Under the pieces are notes generated by a model. The model was not told where the DNA came from. It saw only the letters and a list, made by a program, of their open reading frames with translations, and searched no databases. A DNA stretch of 64,000 nt from Perlabentimonas gracilis (GTDB taxonomy: Bacteria > Bacteroidota > Bacteroidia > Bacteroidales > Tenuifilaceae): NCBI RefSeq assembly GCF_011174675.1, contig NZ_JAANIG010000004.1, positions 1 to 64,000 of the forward strand, in the 5' to 3' direction. The translations under genes and the position numbers were made by a program. Positions 54,150-62,690 of this stretch are shown here, piece after piece; position 1 is the stretch's first letter; the number at the start of each line of letters is the position of its first letter.

Positions 54150-54216
54150 ATGAATTATATTGCTATTTGTAAAAAGGATTAAACATTTAGACCATATCTT
54201 GCAGAAAAAAATTCTA

Positions 54217-54250
54217 TTAACTGCCATGGGCAGTTGCCCATGGCAGTTAA
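54217..54250 (-). terminator. Long perfect hairpin after lipoprotein gene
   Basis: 16-bp arms (54217-54232 / 54235-54250) with core ctgccatggg. On the minus strand a T-rich run follows a few bases later (complement of 54204-54216). It separates the lipoprotein gene from the barrel gene of cassette 1. Confidence 0.7.
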
Positions 54251-54347
54251 TGATTAAAATTTATTAAAGATCTATCAAAACATAAAAATATAAACTAAGA
54301 ACTTAATTGATAATTGTTTATTTTCTAATGTCAATATAACATTCTAA

Positions 54348-55379
54348 CTAAAGAAGTAGATGTGGGTTAAGGGATCTCGTAGCCTCAACTCCTTTATGGT
54401 TCTTCCCCCACATATAATATGCATCTACTGTCTGATCAGGAATAAATGAACCATAACCAACTCTACCTCCTTTAATTATTTGCTCGTGAATCCGACAGTA
54501 GTCTTTGGGGAAATCCCAATAATGGTACTCGGGGACACCATTGTATAACGCCCTAACTTTAAATTTTCCGCTAATGCTAACTTTTGCATAACTCCACCAA
54601 AGTTTTTTTTCGTATCCTCTTACTTTAACAATATTATAACGGTATGTAACTGGTACTGAACTGTTGCTATCCATAGGGTCAGCAAGTTCTGTTCTATGCT
54701 GATAATCTAAGCTAATTGTTGTCTTTACAGCGTCACGACCAATTTCTTCCCACTTTGTAGCGAAAAATGTACCAGGACCATAAATGTTTTTAACTGAAAT
54801 ATCATAATTATTTTTTGAATCATTTTGTTTAGAACTCATACACGCTTCAACTTCTTTTAATGTTTGAGCGTTTTTAAGAATTTCTTTGTTCTGCACACTT
54901 ATTGAAGCAACACCTTCCTCAAACACCTTATAAGCAGTCCCCCCAATAGCGTACATCATATCTCTGTTTAACAAATATCGATTCGAATGTTTTTCTAAGG
55001 CTACCTCAAGAACATAATCGCCAGACTCCATTTTCTCAAGTTTCAGGAATCTGTTGTTATTATTTACAAATTCCATCAGTCCCTCTATAGTCGTAAAGTC
55101 TTTTTGCTTAACATTTTCATACATTTCATCACACATTCTCCCAAACGACTTAAACCCTTGTTGTTCTTCCCACAATCTCAGTTCGTCCTCATCAAGGGTA
55201 AGTACTTTATTAAGCGCAGATGAATACTCCTCGTAATCCTTTAAAACCAACATCTCTTTTTCATCCATTTGAGCATCGGGAACCAATCCCTCATCCTTGC
55301 TACATCCGCTAAATACTGTTAAAACTGCTGTAACTAGCGTAATTATTGCTACACTTGTAAAACTTTTAATTCTACTCAT
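54348..55379 (-). CDS. Cassette lipoprotein A (unknown family), copy 1
   Basis: 343 residues from the ATG at 55379, at the beginning of a lipoprotein signal (MSRIKSFTSVAIITLVTAVLTVFSGC). Motifs shared with copy 2 at 60857 are KEMLVLKDYEEY (there TEMLVFKDYEEY), GFKSFGRMCDEMY (there GYKSFGRVCDEFY) and an AYKVFE/AYKKLD segment. The N-terminal third is conserved while the C-terminal domain differs greatly. I cannot name the family. The leader upstream is conserved between the two copies (55380-55719). An in-frame ATG at 55466 exists within the leader in both copies; I judge it unused because it would add a charged stretch before the signal peptide. Confidence 0.75.
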   Translation of the reverse strand: MSRIKSFTSVAIITLVTAVLTVFSGCSKDEGLVPDAQMDEKEMLVLKDYEEYSSALNKVLTLDEDELRLWEEQQGFKSFGRMCDEMYENVKQKDFTTIEGLMEFVNNNNRFLKLEKMESGDYVLEVALEKHSNRYLLNRDMMYAIGGTAYKVFEEGVASISVQNKEILKNAQTLKEVEACMSSKQNDSKNNYDISVKNIYGPGTFFATKWEEIGRDAVKTTISLDYQHRTELADPMDSNSSVPVTYRYNIVKVRGYEKKLWWSYAKVSISGKFKVRALYNGVPEYHYWDFPKDYCRIHEQIIKGGRVGYGSFIPDQTVDAYYMWGKNHKGVEATRSLNPHLLL

Positions 55380-55677
55380 CGTAATAGTTTTTAATTCGAC
55401 TTTAATTAGTTGAGTTGGCCTCACCTCCCAGAGTGATTTAGTAGTTGTTCTATGGGGGTGGGGCATTTTTTTGCCAGCTTTTGGGCTGCTGCTGGCCTCC
55501 CTCCTTACTTGTTTTAAGGGCTAAGGTAATCCCCTGCACCAAGTAGTTTACCTTATAATTTCGGGGCGGTATCAACCCCGCCATATGGCCTATTGCCTTG
55601 AAATGGCATATGGGTATTAGATTTAATAAAAACTTCTGCTTATTATGAATATTATTATGTGATTAGTAATGTATTTC
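55380..55677 (-). promoter_or_regulatory. Conserved ~300-nt leader of lipoprotein copy 1
   Basis: Bases 55380-55620 are nearly identical to 61859-62099, more alike than the coding regions. On the minus strand it holds candidate hairpins: catatgcc/ggccatatg (about 55580-55612), gcgggg/ccgccccg (about 55562-55583) and ggccagcag.../...agctggc (about 55474-55499). The last is followed by A rather than T, so it is not a standard terminator. It lies between a predicted promoter at 55684 and the ATG. A structured regulatory 5' UTR is inferred. No gene is seen here. Confidence 0.6.
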
Positions 55678-55683
55678 TGTAAA

Positions 55684-55719
55684 CAAAACTAGCACTTTAT
55701 ATCGATATAACCCCCCCCC
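55684..55719 (-). promoter_or_regulatory. Promoter with G9 tract at -33 and spacer palindrome, copy 1
   Basis: On the minus strand, TAGTTTTG (complement of 55684-55691) fits TAnnTTTG. The 12-base palindrome tatatcgatata (55698-55709) fills the spacer. A run of nine G (C on + at 55711-55719) occupies the place where the -33 box is expected. Same layout at 62164-62198. Confidence 0.55.
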
Positions 55720-55744
55720 GTATTTACGTGTTATAAAACACACC

Positions 55745-56007
55745 CCCGCTTCCGCACGAGTCCCCTCGTGTGGCTTTTGCCCCAGCAAAAACATTACCTA
55801 GCCATAATAGCACTTATGTCAACATCGAAAATATAACCATCTTCTTTGCTTCGTTACCACGCGTGGGGACACGCGCGGCAGCGGTGACTGCTTAGCTGAA
55901 ACTAACCCTAAGGCAAAGAGTTACCGTGTTTGGCTCCTCACGGGGTGACAGTTTGCTAAGCAGATATTCGCCCCGTGAGTAAAAAAATTCATTAGTACAC
56001 CTCAGCA
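55745..56007. other. Structured spacer with interleaved inverted repeats
   Basis: No gene. It contains cacgag/ctcgtg (about 55756-55770) and two interleaved perfect 9-bp pairs: ctgcttagc (55888-55896) with gctaagcag (55955-55963), and ctcacgggg (55937-55945) with ccccgtgag (55971-55979). The order A-B-A'-B' is that of an H-type pseudoknot. It lies downstream of the TonB gene on the minus strand. Confidence 0.6.
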
Positions 56008-58467
56008 TTACTCATCAAAATACAACCAGCTTCTCCCTCTCCCCTGCTCCTTCCTTTTCTCTTTTCGTTCCTGCTTTCTTTTTGATTTTAGCTGGCGGAA
56101 GGCCTTAATATCATCAAAAAAGACCTTGTACGAAATGGTGGGGAGAATTGGGAAAAAGCTCAACTGGTAGAGCGAGTAAGGTTCTGCATGATTATAATCT
56201 AATCGCGGAACTCGAGTATTGTACTGCTCAGTATCGTGCGTAAACATATAGCTATAAGGATTTTGCCTGTTGTAGGCATTGTACACGGCAAATGTCCACT
56301 GCGCCTTGTTGCCATACTTGGTTTGGGTTGTGTAATTTAGCGCTAAATCGAGGCGATGGTAAAATCGCATACGCTCGCTATTCCTCTCGCCATAAATAAA
56401 TGCCTCGTAGTAGTAGGTATCATCACCCAGGCGTGTTAGGCTTGGCACATAAGCCCTACCATAAACGGGCGTAAAGGGTAAGCCCGACTGGAGCACCCAC
56501 GAAGCGCTGAGCGACATCTTATCGCTAATTTTGCGATTAAGGGTAAGCGATAGGTTATGCGGCCGATCGTAATCGAACAGATACTGCTTACCATCATTTA
56601 TATTGGGATATTTACGAGTTGACTGCGACCAGCTATACCCCATGAAACCAGTCCAGTTTCCCCGTGTTTTACGCACAAACAGCTCCACGCCATAGGCCTC
56701 GCCCTCGCCCTCTGGCTCTACCTTGTTGCGCCAATTGCCATCGCCCATTAGCGATGTGTAGCCCTCGCGGTAGGTGGCAATATTACGCAAAGTTTTGTGG
56801 TATGCGCTCAACTCAACATCCCACATTCCCTTACCAAAAAAGCCACGCCAGCCTGCTGCAACCTGCTGGGTTGATGCAGGGCTAATGCCACTGCCTGCCG
56901 GCACCCACACCTCGTTGCTCATGATCTCGCCCTGGGTAAATAGCAGGTGCGAGAATTGATTGGCCTTCATGTAGCTAGCGTTAAGGGTATGGTTAGCCCC
57001 TACATGGATGTTGAGGTTTGCTCTGGGCTCAATTTTAAATGTGCTATACTGCTCCGATAGGTAACCCGCAGCACGTGCCCCTATGCGCAATGAAAGTATT
57101 TTGGGGAATTCTAGCTTGGCCTCGGAATATGCCGATGGTTCAAGCGTATTTATGGTAGGCTGACTAGTTGCCGCCGGATTGTTTGATATGTATATATTAT
57201 TGGGGTTGTACCTAAGGTATGCAGTGTGTAGGCCAAAATCGACACCCAAATTTTCGTGTAGTTCAGCTTTTAAATCCCACTTGTAGGAGATATCCTGTAC
57301 TATGGATTTAAAGTTCCGCTTAAACTCAAACTTTGAGTCGGGGTCGGTGTTAGAATAATTCTGGTTATTTTTCAACCTATAGCGCACATATGAAAGGCTT
57401 TGCGTAGAGTATAAACTAGGGCTGTGCACTCGGTTCCATCGGGCCGATAGCAACCAGTTTCCCCACACGTTTGAGAGCCGTGCCCTTTCGCTACCCGAAT
57501 TACTGCGGGTATAGTACCACCAGTTTATATAGTCATCGCCCTGATAAAGGTTTACGCTTAGGGTGTTTTGGGTATCGGGTCGCCAAGTAAATTTCCCATT
57601 CACATCATGAAAACCGTACGACAGTATATAATCGCCCCCACCCGAAATCTTACTGGCTAATGCAAGTAATGGGTCAACCAGCGTTTTTCGACCAGCAACA
57701 ATAAAGGTTGAATTTTTTATTGGGGTGGGCCCTTCAAGCAGAAAAGAGGCATCGGTTATGCCAATGCTGTATGCACCCTTTAGCGTGTTTACATTACCCT
57801 GGCGTTGGGCAATATCCATAATTGACGACAGCTTGCCTCCGTAACAGGATGGAAATCCGCCCTTATACACCTTAATATTATTAATAATATCGGAATTAAA
57901 AACCGAGGTAAATCCGCCCAAATGGTTTACATAAATTAGCGCAATATTATCGAACAGGTACAGGTTCTCGCCCGGATTGCCACCACGCACCAGAATGGTG
58001 CTTGAGCCCTCGTTCTGCGACTGTATGCCGGGGAGTAGCTGAATGGCCTTCATCACATCGGGCTTTGCCCCCAGCGAGGGCAGCTGCTGCAGTTCCTGGT
58101 TGCTAAGCGATGCCACGCTATGGGTATGTCGCTTGGTATGGGTTACCACCACCTCGTCGATACTATTCTGTGGGTGCAAGAGTATGGTTACGAGCGAATC
58201 TGTTGGCGTATTAAGGTTTATTGTCGCTGGCTTATAGCCCACAAACGATACCGCTAGCTTGCTGTTGGCCTGCACATTGATGCTGAAATAGCCAGTGTTA
58301 TCGGTAGGGACTACCCGCATACGGGTGCTATCAATTATATGCGCCCCCACCAGCACCTCGCGGGTGAGGCTATCACGCACAAATCCGGCAATACGTTGCT
58401 GTGCAACCACAGAAAAGCATACGCTACAAAGCAATGCTGCTGCTACGAGGTATTTAAAAATCTTCAC
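56008..58467 (-). CDS. TonB-dependent receptor (cassette 2), intact
   Basis: 819 residues. Signal peptide (MKIFKYLVAAALLCSVCFSVVAQ), carboxypeptidase-regulatory-like domain (about 24-105, RIAGFVRDSLTREVLVGAHI), plug (about 110-220, LGAKPDVMKAIQLLPGIQSQNEGSSTILVRGGNPGENLYLFDN), then a 22-strand-type barrel ending SYKVFFDDI and a basic cytosol-unlike tail rich in K/R/E (about 785-819). Imports a ligand across the outer membrane with TonB energy. Its paired DUF4249 gene lies 5 bases upstream. Confidence 0.92.
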   Translation of the reverse strand: MKIFKYLVAAALLCSVCFSVVAQQRIAGFVRDSLTREVLVGAHIIDSTRMRVVPTDNTGYFSINVQANSKLAVSFVGYKPATINLNTPTDSLVTILLHPQNSIDEVVVTHTKRHTHSVASLSNQELQQLPSLGAKPDVMKAIQLLPGIQSQNEGSSTILVRGGNPGENLYLFDNIALIYVNHLGGFTSVFNSDIINNIKVYKGGFPSCYGGKLSSIMDIAQRQGNVNTLKGAYSIGITDASFLLEGPTPIKNSTFIVAGRKTLVDPLLALASKISGGGDYILSYGFHDVNGKFTWRPDTQNTLSVNLYQGDDYINWWYYTRSNSGSERARLSNVWGNWLLSARWNRVHSPSLYSTQSLSYVRYRLKNNQNYSNTDPDSKFEFKRNFKSIVQDISYKWDLKAELHENLGVDFGLHTAYLRYNPNNIYISNNPAATSQPTINTLEPSAYSEAKLEFPKILSLRIGARAAGYLSEQYSTFKIEPRANLNIHVGANHTLNASYMKANQFSHLLFTQGEIMSNEVWVPAGSGISPASTQQVAAGWRGFFGKGMWDVELSAYHKTLRNIATYREGYTSLMGDGNWRNKVEPEGEGEAYGVELFVRKTRGNWTGFMGYSWSQSTRKYPNINDGKQYLFDYDRPHNLSLTLNRKISDKMSLSASWVLQSGLPFTPVYGRAYVPSLTRLGDDTYYYEAFIYGERNSERMRFYHRLDLALNYTTQTKYGNKAQWTFAVYNAYNRQNPYSYMFTHDTEQYNTRVPRLDYNHAEPYSLYQLSFFPILPTISYKVFFDDIKAFRQLKSKRKQERKEKRKEQGRGRSWLYFDE

Positions 58468-58472
58468 AATGC

Positions 58473-59393
58473 TTAGTTATTAGGGTCAATAATTTCCGAT
58501 GTTACTGATGAATACCCTGTGAGTATCCCGTAGCCATTCTGCACGTTGCTATAGAGATTATAACTACCCGTTACTCCAACCGATAGTAGTGGCTCGCTGG
58601 TTGCCACCTCGTACAGGTACTGCTGCTTTATAAATTTGTAGTAGCTGTGGCAAATGGTACGCAACTCAACCTGTACAGGGTAAAGATTGGTTACCCAGCC
58701 AGCATTATTATGGTTTGAGGCGCTGCCCGTTGAGTAATTAATGGTCATGGTGTAGGTGCTACCCTCAATTAACTCATTGCTAAACACGGCTATGGGCAAG
58801 CCCTCGTTGAGCAGAACAGGGTCAACAAAATTGAAAGGATGAGCTGCACTTGTATAATCCTCGTGCTCAAAAAGCCTAATAGCCACCTCGTAGTATAAGG
58901 TTGTATCGGGTAAATTATCGAAAGTTACCTTAACGGCAGGATAGGTTAACCCCTCCTCATCGACGCCAGCCCTATTGATATGCTCAAATTTTACTATGTT
59001 CTGATGCTTGGGAATAACCGTAGAGCATATGGCTGTTGGGTAGCCGGGTATAGTAACCTCACAGCGGTACTCCCTATCCTCCTGTGCAACGAGCTGCGAT
59101 TGGTAAAGCCCATCGCCAATGTACTCAAGCGTTTCGGCTAATTCATTGTTGACGTATAGAGTAACCTCAGCGTTATCTACATCAGGGGTTGGCTTGGCAG
59201 TAAAACTCACTGCCTTTGAAACCTGAATTGTAACGGGGCTTCCGCTCTTAATAACGCCATTAACAACGGGCTTTTGCTCAAATTCGGGTGGGTTCCAGTC
59301 GAGCTTTTTGTAGCAGCTACTGAAAAGAAACACCCAAACCAAGAAAAACCCTACAACACCTCGTATTCCCTTGTTATCAAAACTTATAAGCAT
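58473..59393 (-). CDS. DUF4249 lipoprotein (cassette 2)
   Basis: 306 residues. The lipoprotein signal is a hydrophobic helix ending VFLFSSC. The body is DUF4249-like (KPVVNGVIKSGSPVTIQVSKAVSF, VTLYVNNELAETLEYIGDGLYQSQL, REYRCEVTIPGYPTAIC, LRTICHSYYKFIKQQYLY, LYSNVQNGYGILTGYSSV). It is clearly a paralogue of 52671. It overlaps operationally with the TonB gene (5-base gap). Confidence 0.88.
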   Translation of the reverse strand: MLISFDNKGIRGVVGFFLVWVFLFSSCYKKLDWNPPEFEQKPVVNGVIKSGSPVTIQVSKAVSFTAKPTPDVDNAEVTLYVNNELAETLEYIGDGLYQSQLVAQEDREYRCEVTIPGYPTAICSTVIPKHQNIVKFEHINRAGVDEEGLTYPAVKVTFDNLPDTTLYYEVAIRLFEHEDYTSAAHPFNFVDPVLLNEGLPIAVFSNELIEGSTYTMTINYSTGSASNHNNAGWVTNLYPVQVELRTICHSYYKFIKQQYLYEVATSEPLLSVGVTGSYNLYSNVQNGYGILTGYSSVTSEIIDPNN

Positions 59394-59403
59394 ACGTTAT
59401 ATT

Positions 59404-59934
59404 TTAAAACTTAAATGATAAACCGTACCTGAGATTTGTATAACTACCATAACCAAACTCACCATAAACACCAAAATGACGAGTAAGGTAATATGCCGCA
59501 CCTGCGTAAACCCCGTAATCGGAGAAGTACTTATGAGGCAGGGGTGAAAAGTTTTTTCTTTCGGGATTAATACCCCCAAGTTTCCCCGAAACATAAAGGT
59601 CAAACCGTACTTTCTTCTCCTTAACAACTAGTGGTAGGATATGAAAATTAGCATTCAGCCCATAGTTAGTGGCTGCGTAACCTGATATTGTCGCACGGCT
59701 TCCCACAATTTGTATATCTTCATAGAAACCAAACCCTGCGTAAACCCCAACCTCAATAAAAGGAAGCATTTTATAGTTAACCTCAACCCTAAAGTTTGGG
59801 AGGTTACTATTTGTGCCCTCTTGGTTACTAAGGGCAAAACCCAACTTAGCATTAATCCTTTTGGGCACGGTATTAACCTGAGCAAAGGTGTTAATTGATA
59901 TTAGCAACGAGGCTAAAAGCAAAAGTCTTTTCAT
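59404..59934 (-). CDS. Small outer-membrane beta-barrel-like protein (cassette 2)
   Basis: 176 residues from the ATG at 59934, the start of a signal peptide (MKRLLLLASLLISINTFAQ). Strand pattern and final aromatic (LSFKF) as in 53565: NFRVEVNYKMLPFIEVGVYAGFGF, NYGLNANFHILPLVV, VRFDLYVSGKLGGI, YGVYAGAAYYLTRHFGVYGEFGYG. Same position in the cassette. Confidence 0.75.
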   Translation of the reverse strand: MKRLLLLASLLISINTFAQVNTVPKRINAKLGFALSNQEGTNSNLPNFRVEVNYKMLPFIEVGVYAGFGFYEDIQIVGSRATISGYAATNYGLNANFHILPLVVKEKKVRFDLYVSGKLGGINPERKNFSPLPHKYFSDYGVYAGAAYYLTRHFGVYGEFGYGSYTNLRYGLSFKF

Positions 59935-60096
59935 TTGGTTGTTTTTTTGAAGTTCACAACTCACAGTATTCAGTAGCAAAACTGTGGCAAAATCAGTTTT
60001 GCAGAAAGATGAAACTGTTTGATGGAAAATCAATATATTATTGGGTTCTATAAAATATACAAAATTAATTACTAGCCAGTTCTCCCCTGTTTATAG

Positions 60097-60708
60097 CTAT
60101 ATCTTAATCACAATACCAGCTGATAATCTCGAACTGCTATCGTTGTAAAAATGCCCCGCCGAGCAGCCTATATTTATACCCAGCCATTGGGTAAAGAAAT
60201 AACTTGCGCTTAGCCCAACACCATACTCAGAGAAAGGGCCATTCCACGATTCCTCCCAATTCTCACCATCCCCTTCGGTCCATTTTGCCGATACCACTCC
60301 TACTTTAGCATGGGTGGAAAATTTAAAACGGAGATTATCTTTACCTGTAATCAGTGGCAGCAGGTCGTACCGAATTGCTAAACCATAAAATAGGGTGTTG
60401 CTGGTTAAATAGACACCACCTGTGGGTATGGCCTTGTGAGGCATGGTAGAGTATGCTAAATAGGTACCAACCTGCAAATTACTTAAAACATCAAAGTTTA
60501 CCTTAATAACTGGTGCTGCTTCGGGTAGGGATGTTTCTGCAACATTTCCATCTGCTAAAGTTTGACTCCCCCTTTTTTCGGCTGTAACCTCATAAACACC
60601 TAAGGTTATCGAAACCCGCCTATTACTTTCGGGATTACTAGCAATAGAATTAGCCGAGTACAAAAAGCTACAAACTACAATAGCAAACACCATTAATGCT
60701 CTTTTCAT
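60097..60708 (-). CDS. Third small outer-membrane barrel-like protein
   Basis: 203 residues, signal peptide (MKRALMVFAIVVCSFLYSANSIAS). It has similar strand segments (VKINFDVLSNLQVGTYLAYS-like, LFYGLAIRYDLLPLITG, LRFKFSTHAKVGVVS, EYGVGLSASYFFTQWLGINIGCSAGHFY) and ends KI. A paralogue of the other two barrels but more divergent. Only cassette 2 has this extra gene. Confidence 0.75.
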   Translation of the reverse strand: MKRALMVFAIVVCSFLYSANSIASNPESNRRVSITLGVYEVTAEKRGSQTLADGNVAETSLPEAAPVIKVNFDVLSNLQVGTYLAYSTMPHKAIPTGGVYLTSNTLFYGLAIRYDLLPLITGKDNLRFKFSTHAKVGVVSAKWTEGDGENWEESWNGPFSEYGVGLSASYFFTQWLGINIGCSAGHFYNDSSSRLSAGIVIKI

Positions 60709-60856
60709 AAGGTTTATTGGTTTAGTTGTAATCTTTACTTACCATATCAATCAATTTCGAGGAATATGTTTATCCCCCAATTAACAAATTGAAAAAGTTA
60801 AAAGAGCAAGAATACAAAAGAGTGACCTTGCTCATTTTAACGATTCTCGTATATTT

Positions 60857-61858
60857 TTATTGTTGAAATGTTTTCTCACAACCCATACTGTTTTTAGCAT
60901 GGGCATAATAATATGAGAAATAGGGTTTGTAATCCCATGTCAGTGCATCCGACTGCTTGTACTTGTCATCACCCCTATGAACAGCACCGTAAACATTCTT
61001 GTTTAATCCATCAGTAGTTACAACTCTTTCTTCATTTGATCTGTCGTCAATGCTTATTAGATGAATCTCATAATCTGTGTACAATTTTGTTTGAAACCAT
61101 ACTCCCAATCGTCGAAGATAGTTAGTAATTCTATACTCAGTTTCTCTATGTGTTTCTACTTTACCAGGTAGTGTATAATGAAATATTTCTGTTTGGATAA
61201 AAAGTTTTATTCGATATTTTTTATTTCCCACCCATTCGTCATCATGATCTTCATACTGCTCTTTTTTAGAAGTGTTTGGTTTTTCTTTATCAATTTCTTG
61301 AATTTTAAACAAAGGGTTATTCTGCACCTCGCCAACATTTTCTATCTGCTTTAGTTGTGCGATATTCTGAATTTCCGATGAAACCAAGACTCTATCAAGT
61401 TTTTTATAGGCGTAGTTACCAATAACATACATTTTTTCCTCATTTATCACAAATCGTGCCTCGTTATCAAACTCTTGAGGTAAACAGTAGGTTTCACCTG
61501 TATAATCGGTATGGAAAGTTAAATATTTACAATTTACCTCAACCATTTGATGAATGTCCTCTATACTCTTAATTTTGTTGATATTAATAGAGTAATAAAA
61601 CTCATCGCATACCCTCCCAAATGACTTGTAACCCATAGACTGCTCATACTCTACCAGTTCACACTCAGTCATGCTATTGGTTTTACTTACTGCTTGCGCA
61701 TACTCCTCATAATCCTTAAAAACCAACATCTCTGTTTTAGCCGTTTCGACATCGGGTACTAATTCCTTATCCTTGCTACATCCGCTATTAAATACTGTTA
61801 AAACCGTTGTTGCTAACGCAATCATTGCTACACTTGCAAAACTTTTAATTCTACTCAT
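60857..61858 (-). CDS. Cassette lipoprotein A (unknown family), copy 2
   Basis: 333 residues from the ATG at 61858 (MSRIKSFASVAMIALATTVLTVFNSGC, lipobox). The N-terminal third matches copy 1 strongly. The rest diverges and is rich in charged residues (KEQYEDHDDEW and so on), ending with YYYAHAKNSMGCEKTFQQ. The pattern of a conserved N-terminus and leader with a variable C-terminus suggests recombination or rapid change of the exposed domain. Function unknown. Confidence 0.75.
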   Translation of the reverse strand: MSRIKSFASVAMIALATTVLTVFNSGCSKDKELVPDVETAKTEMLVFKDYEEYAQAVSKTNSMTECELVEYEQSMGYKSFGRVCDEFYYSININKIKSIEDIHQMVEVNCKYLTFHTDYTGETYCLPQEFDNEARFVINEEKMYVIGNYAYKKLDRVLVSSEIQNIAQLKQIENVGEVQNNPLFKIQEIDKEKPNTSKKEQYEDHDDEWVGNKKYRIKLFIQTEIFHYTLPGKVETHRETEYRITNYLRRLGVWFQTKLYTDYEIHLISIDDRSNEERVVTTDGLNKNVYGAVHRGDDKYKQSDALTWDYKPYFSYYYAHAKNSMGCEKTFQQ

Positions 61859-62157
61859 CGTAATAGTTTTTAATTCGACATTAATTAGTTGAGTTGGCCT
61901 CACCTCCCAGAGTGATTTAGTAGTTGTTCTATGGGGGTGGGGCATTTTTTTTGCCAGCTTTTGGGCTGCTGCTGGCCTCCCTCCTTATTTGCTTTAAGGG
62001 CTATGGTTATCCCCTGCACCAAGTAGTTTACCTTATAATTTCGGGGCGGTATCAACCCCGCCATATGGCCTATTGCCTTGCAATGGCATATGGGTAATGG
62101 TTTAAATAAATGCTTTTGATTGTTTTATATATTATTATGTGATTAGTAATGTATATA
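61859..62157 (-). promoter_or_regulatory. Conserved ~300-nt leader of lipoprotein copy 2
   Basis: Second copy of the leader at 55380-55677, with only scattered substitutions in the first roughly 240 bases, then an AT-rich divergent part. The same hairpins are preserved. Confidence 0.6.
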
Positions 62158-62163
62158 TGTAAA

Positions 62164-62198
62164 CAAAAGTAGCACTTTATACCGGTATTACCCCCCCC
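62164..62198 (-). promoter_or_regulatory. Promoter with G8 tract at -33 and spacer palindrome, copy 2
   Basis: TACTTTTG (complement of 62164-62171), palindrome ataccggtat (62179-62188) and eight G on the minus strand (C at 62191-62198). The palindrome's core differs from copy 1 (ccgg versus tcga) but symmetry is kept. Confidence 0.55.
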
Positions 62199-62318
62199 TA
62201 AATTTATGTGTTAAAAAACACACACAAGTTCATTGAACAAATAATTACTTAGCAGAAAAGCAACACGTAATGGTAAAGGATTACCGTTGATGGTTTGCTG
62301 CTGGGTTGATGAGAGAAA

Positions 62319-62529
62319 AATCCTGACAGGTTTTAAAAACCTGTCAGGATTGGCATGCCGCAGTCTCCAACCAGCAACACTTGCTAATGATAGACCAACT
62401 CTGGTGCAACCCACCTTTGGCAGGTAAACCTGAGCCAGAAGAGGAATAGTAAAAACTTTACCGAGGGGTTAAATTTAAGGGCTAAAGCCCATTTTACTAA
62501 AGATTTTTCCCCTGCCCTAAAGGGCAGGG
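62319..62529. repeat. Cluster of interspersed palindromes
   Basis: Three hairpin-forming repeats of types common in this phylum: arms 62319-62334/62336-62351 (core cctgacagg...cctgtcagg), gggct/agccc (62479-62490) and ccctgccct/agggcaggg (62510-62529). The nearly 500 bases between the lipoprotein promoter and the EamA gene otherwise contain no gene that I can recognise. Confidence 0.65.
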
Positions 62530-62690
62530 TTATTGACAGCCCCTGCCTATTTACAATTTCAGATTCCTCGTTGGGCTAAGGGCTGTATCCCTGCAGAACG
62601 AAATAATCCGAGTGCGACGGTTGCTGAGCACTTCGGCTAGCACAGTGTAACACCTGCCGAAGCATAGTTGCGCTCGGACTTACAAAAGGG

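Noticed and set aside
55380-55466. N-terminal extension of lipoprotein A from the ATG at 55466 (and 61945)
   Set aside because: In-frame in both copies, but it would place 29 mostly polar residues before a clear lipoprotein signal peptide. The frame stays open because the DNA is conserved, which the leader explains.
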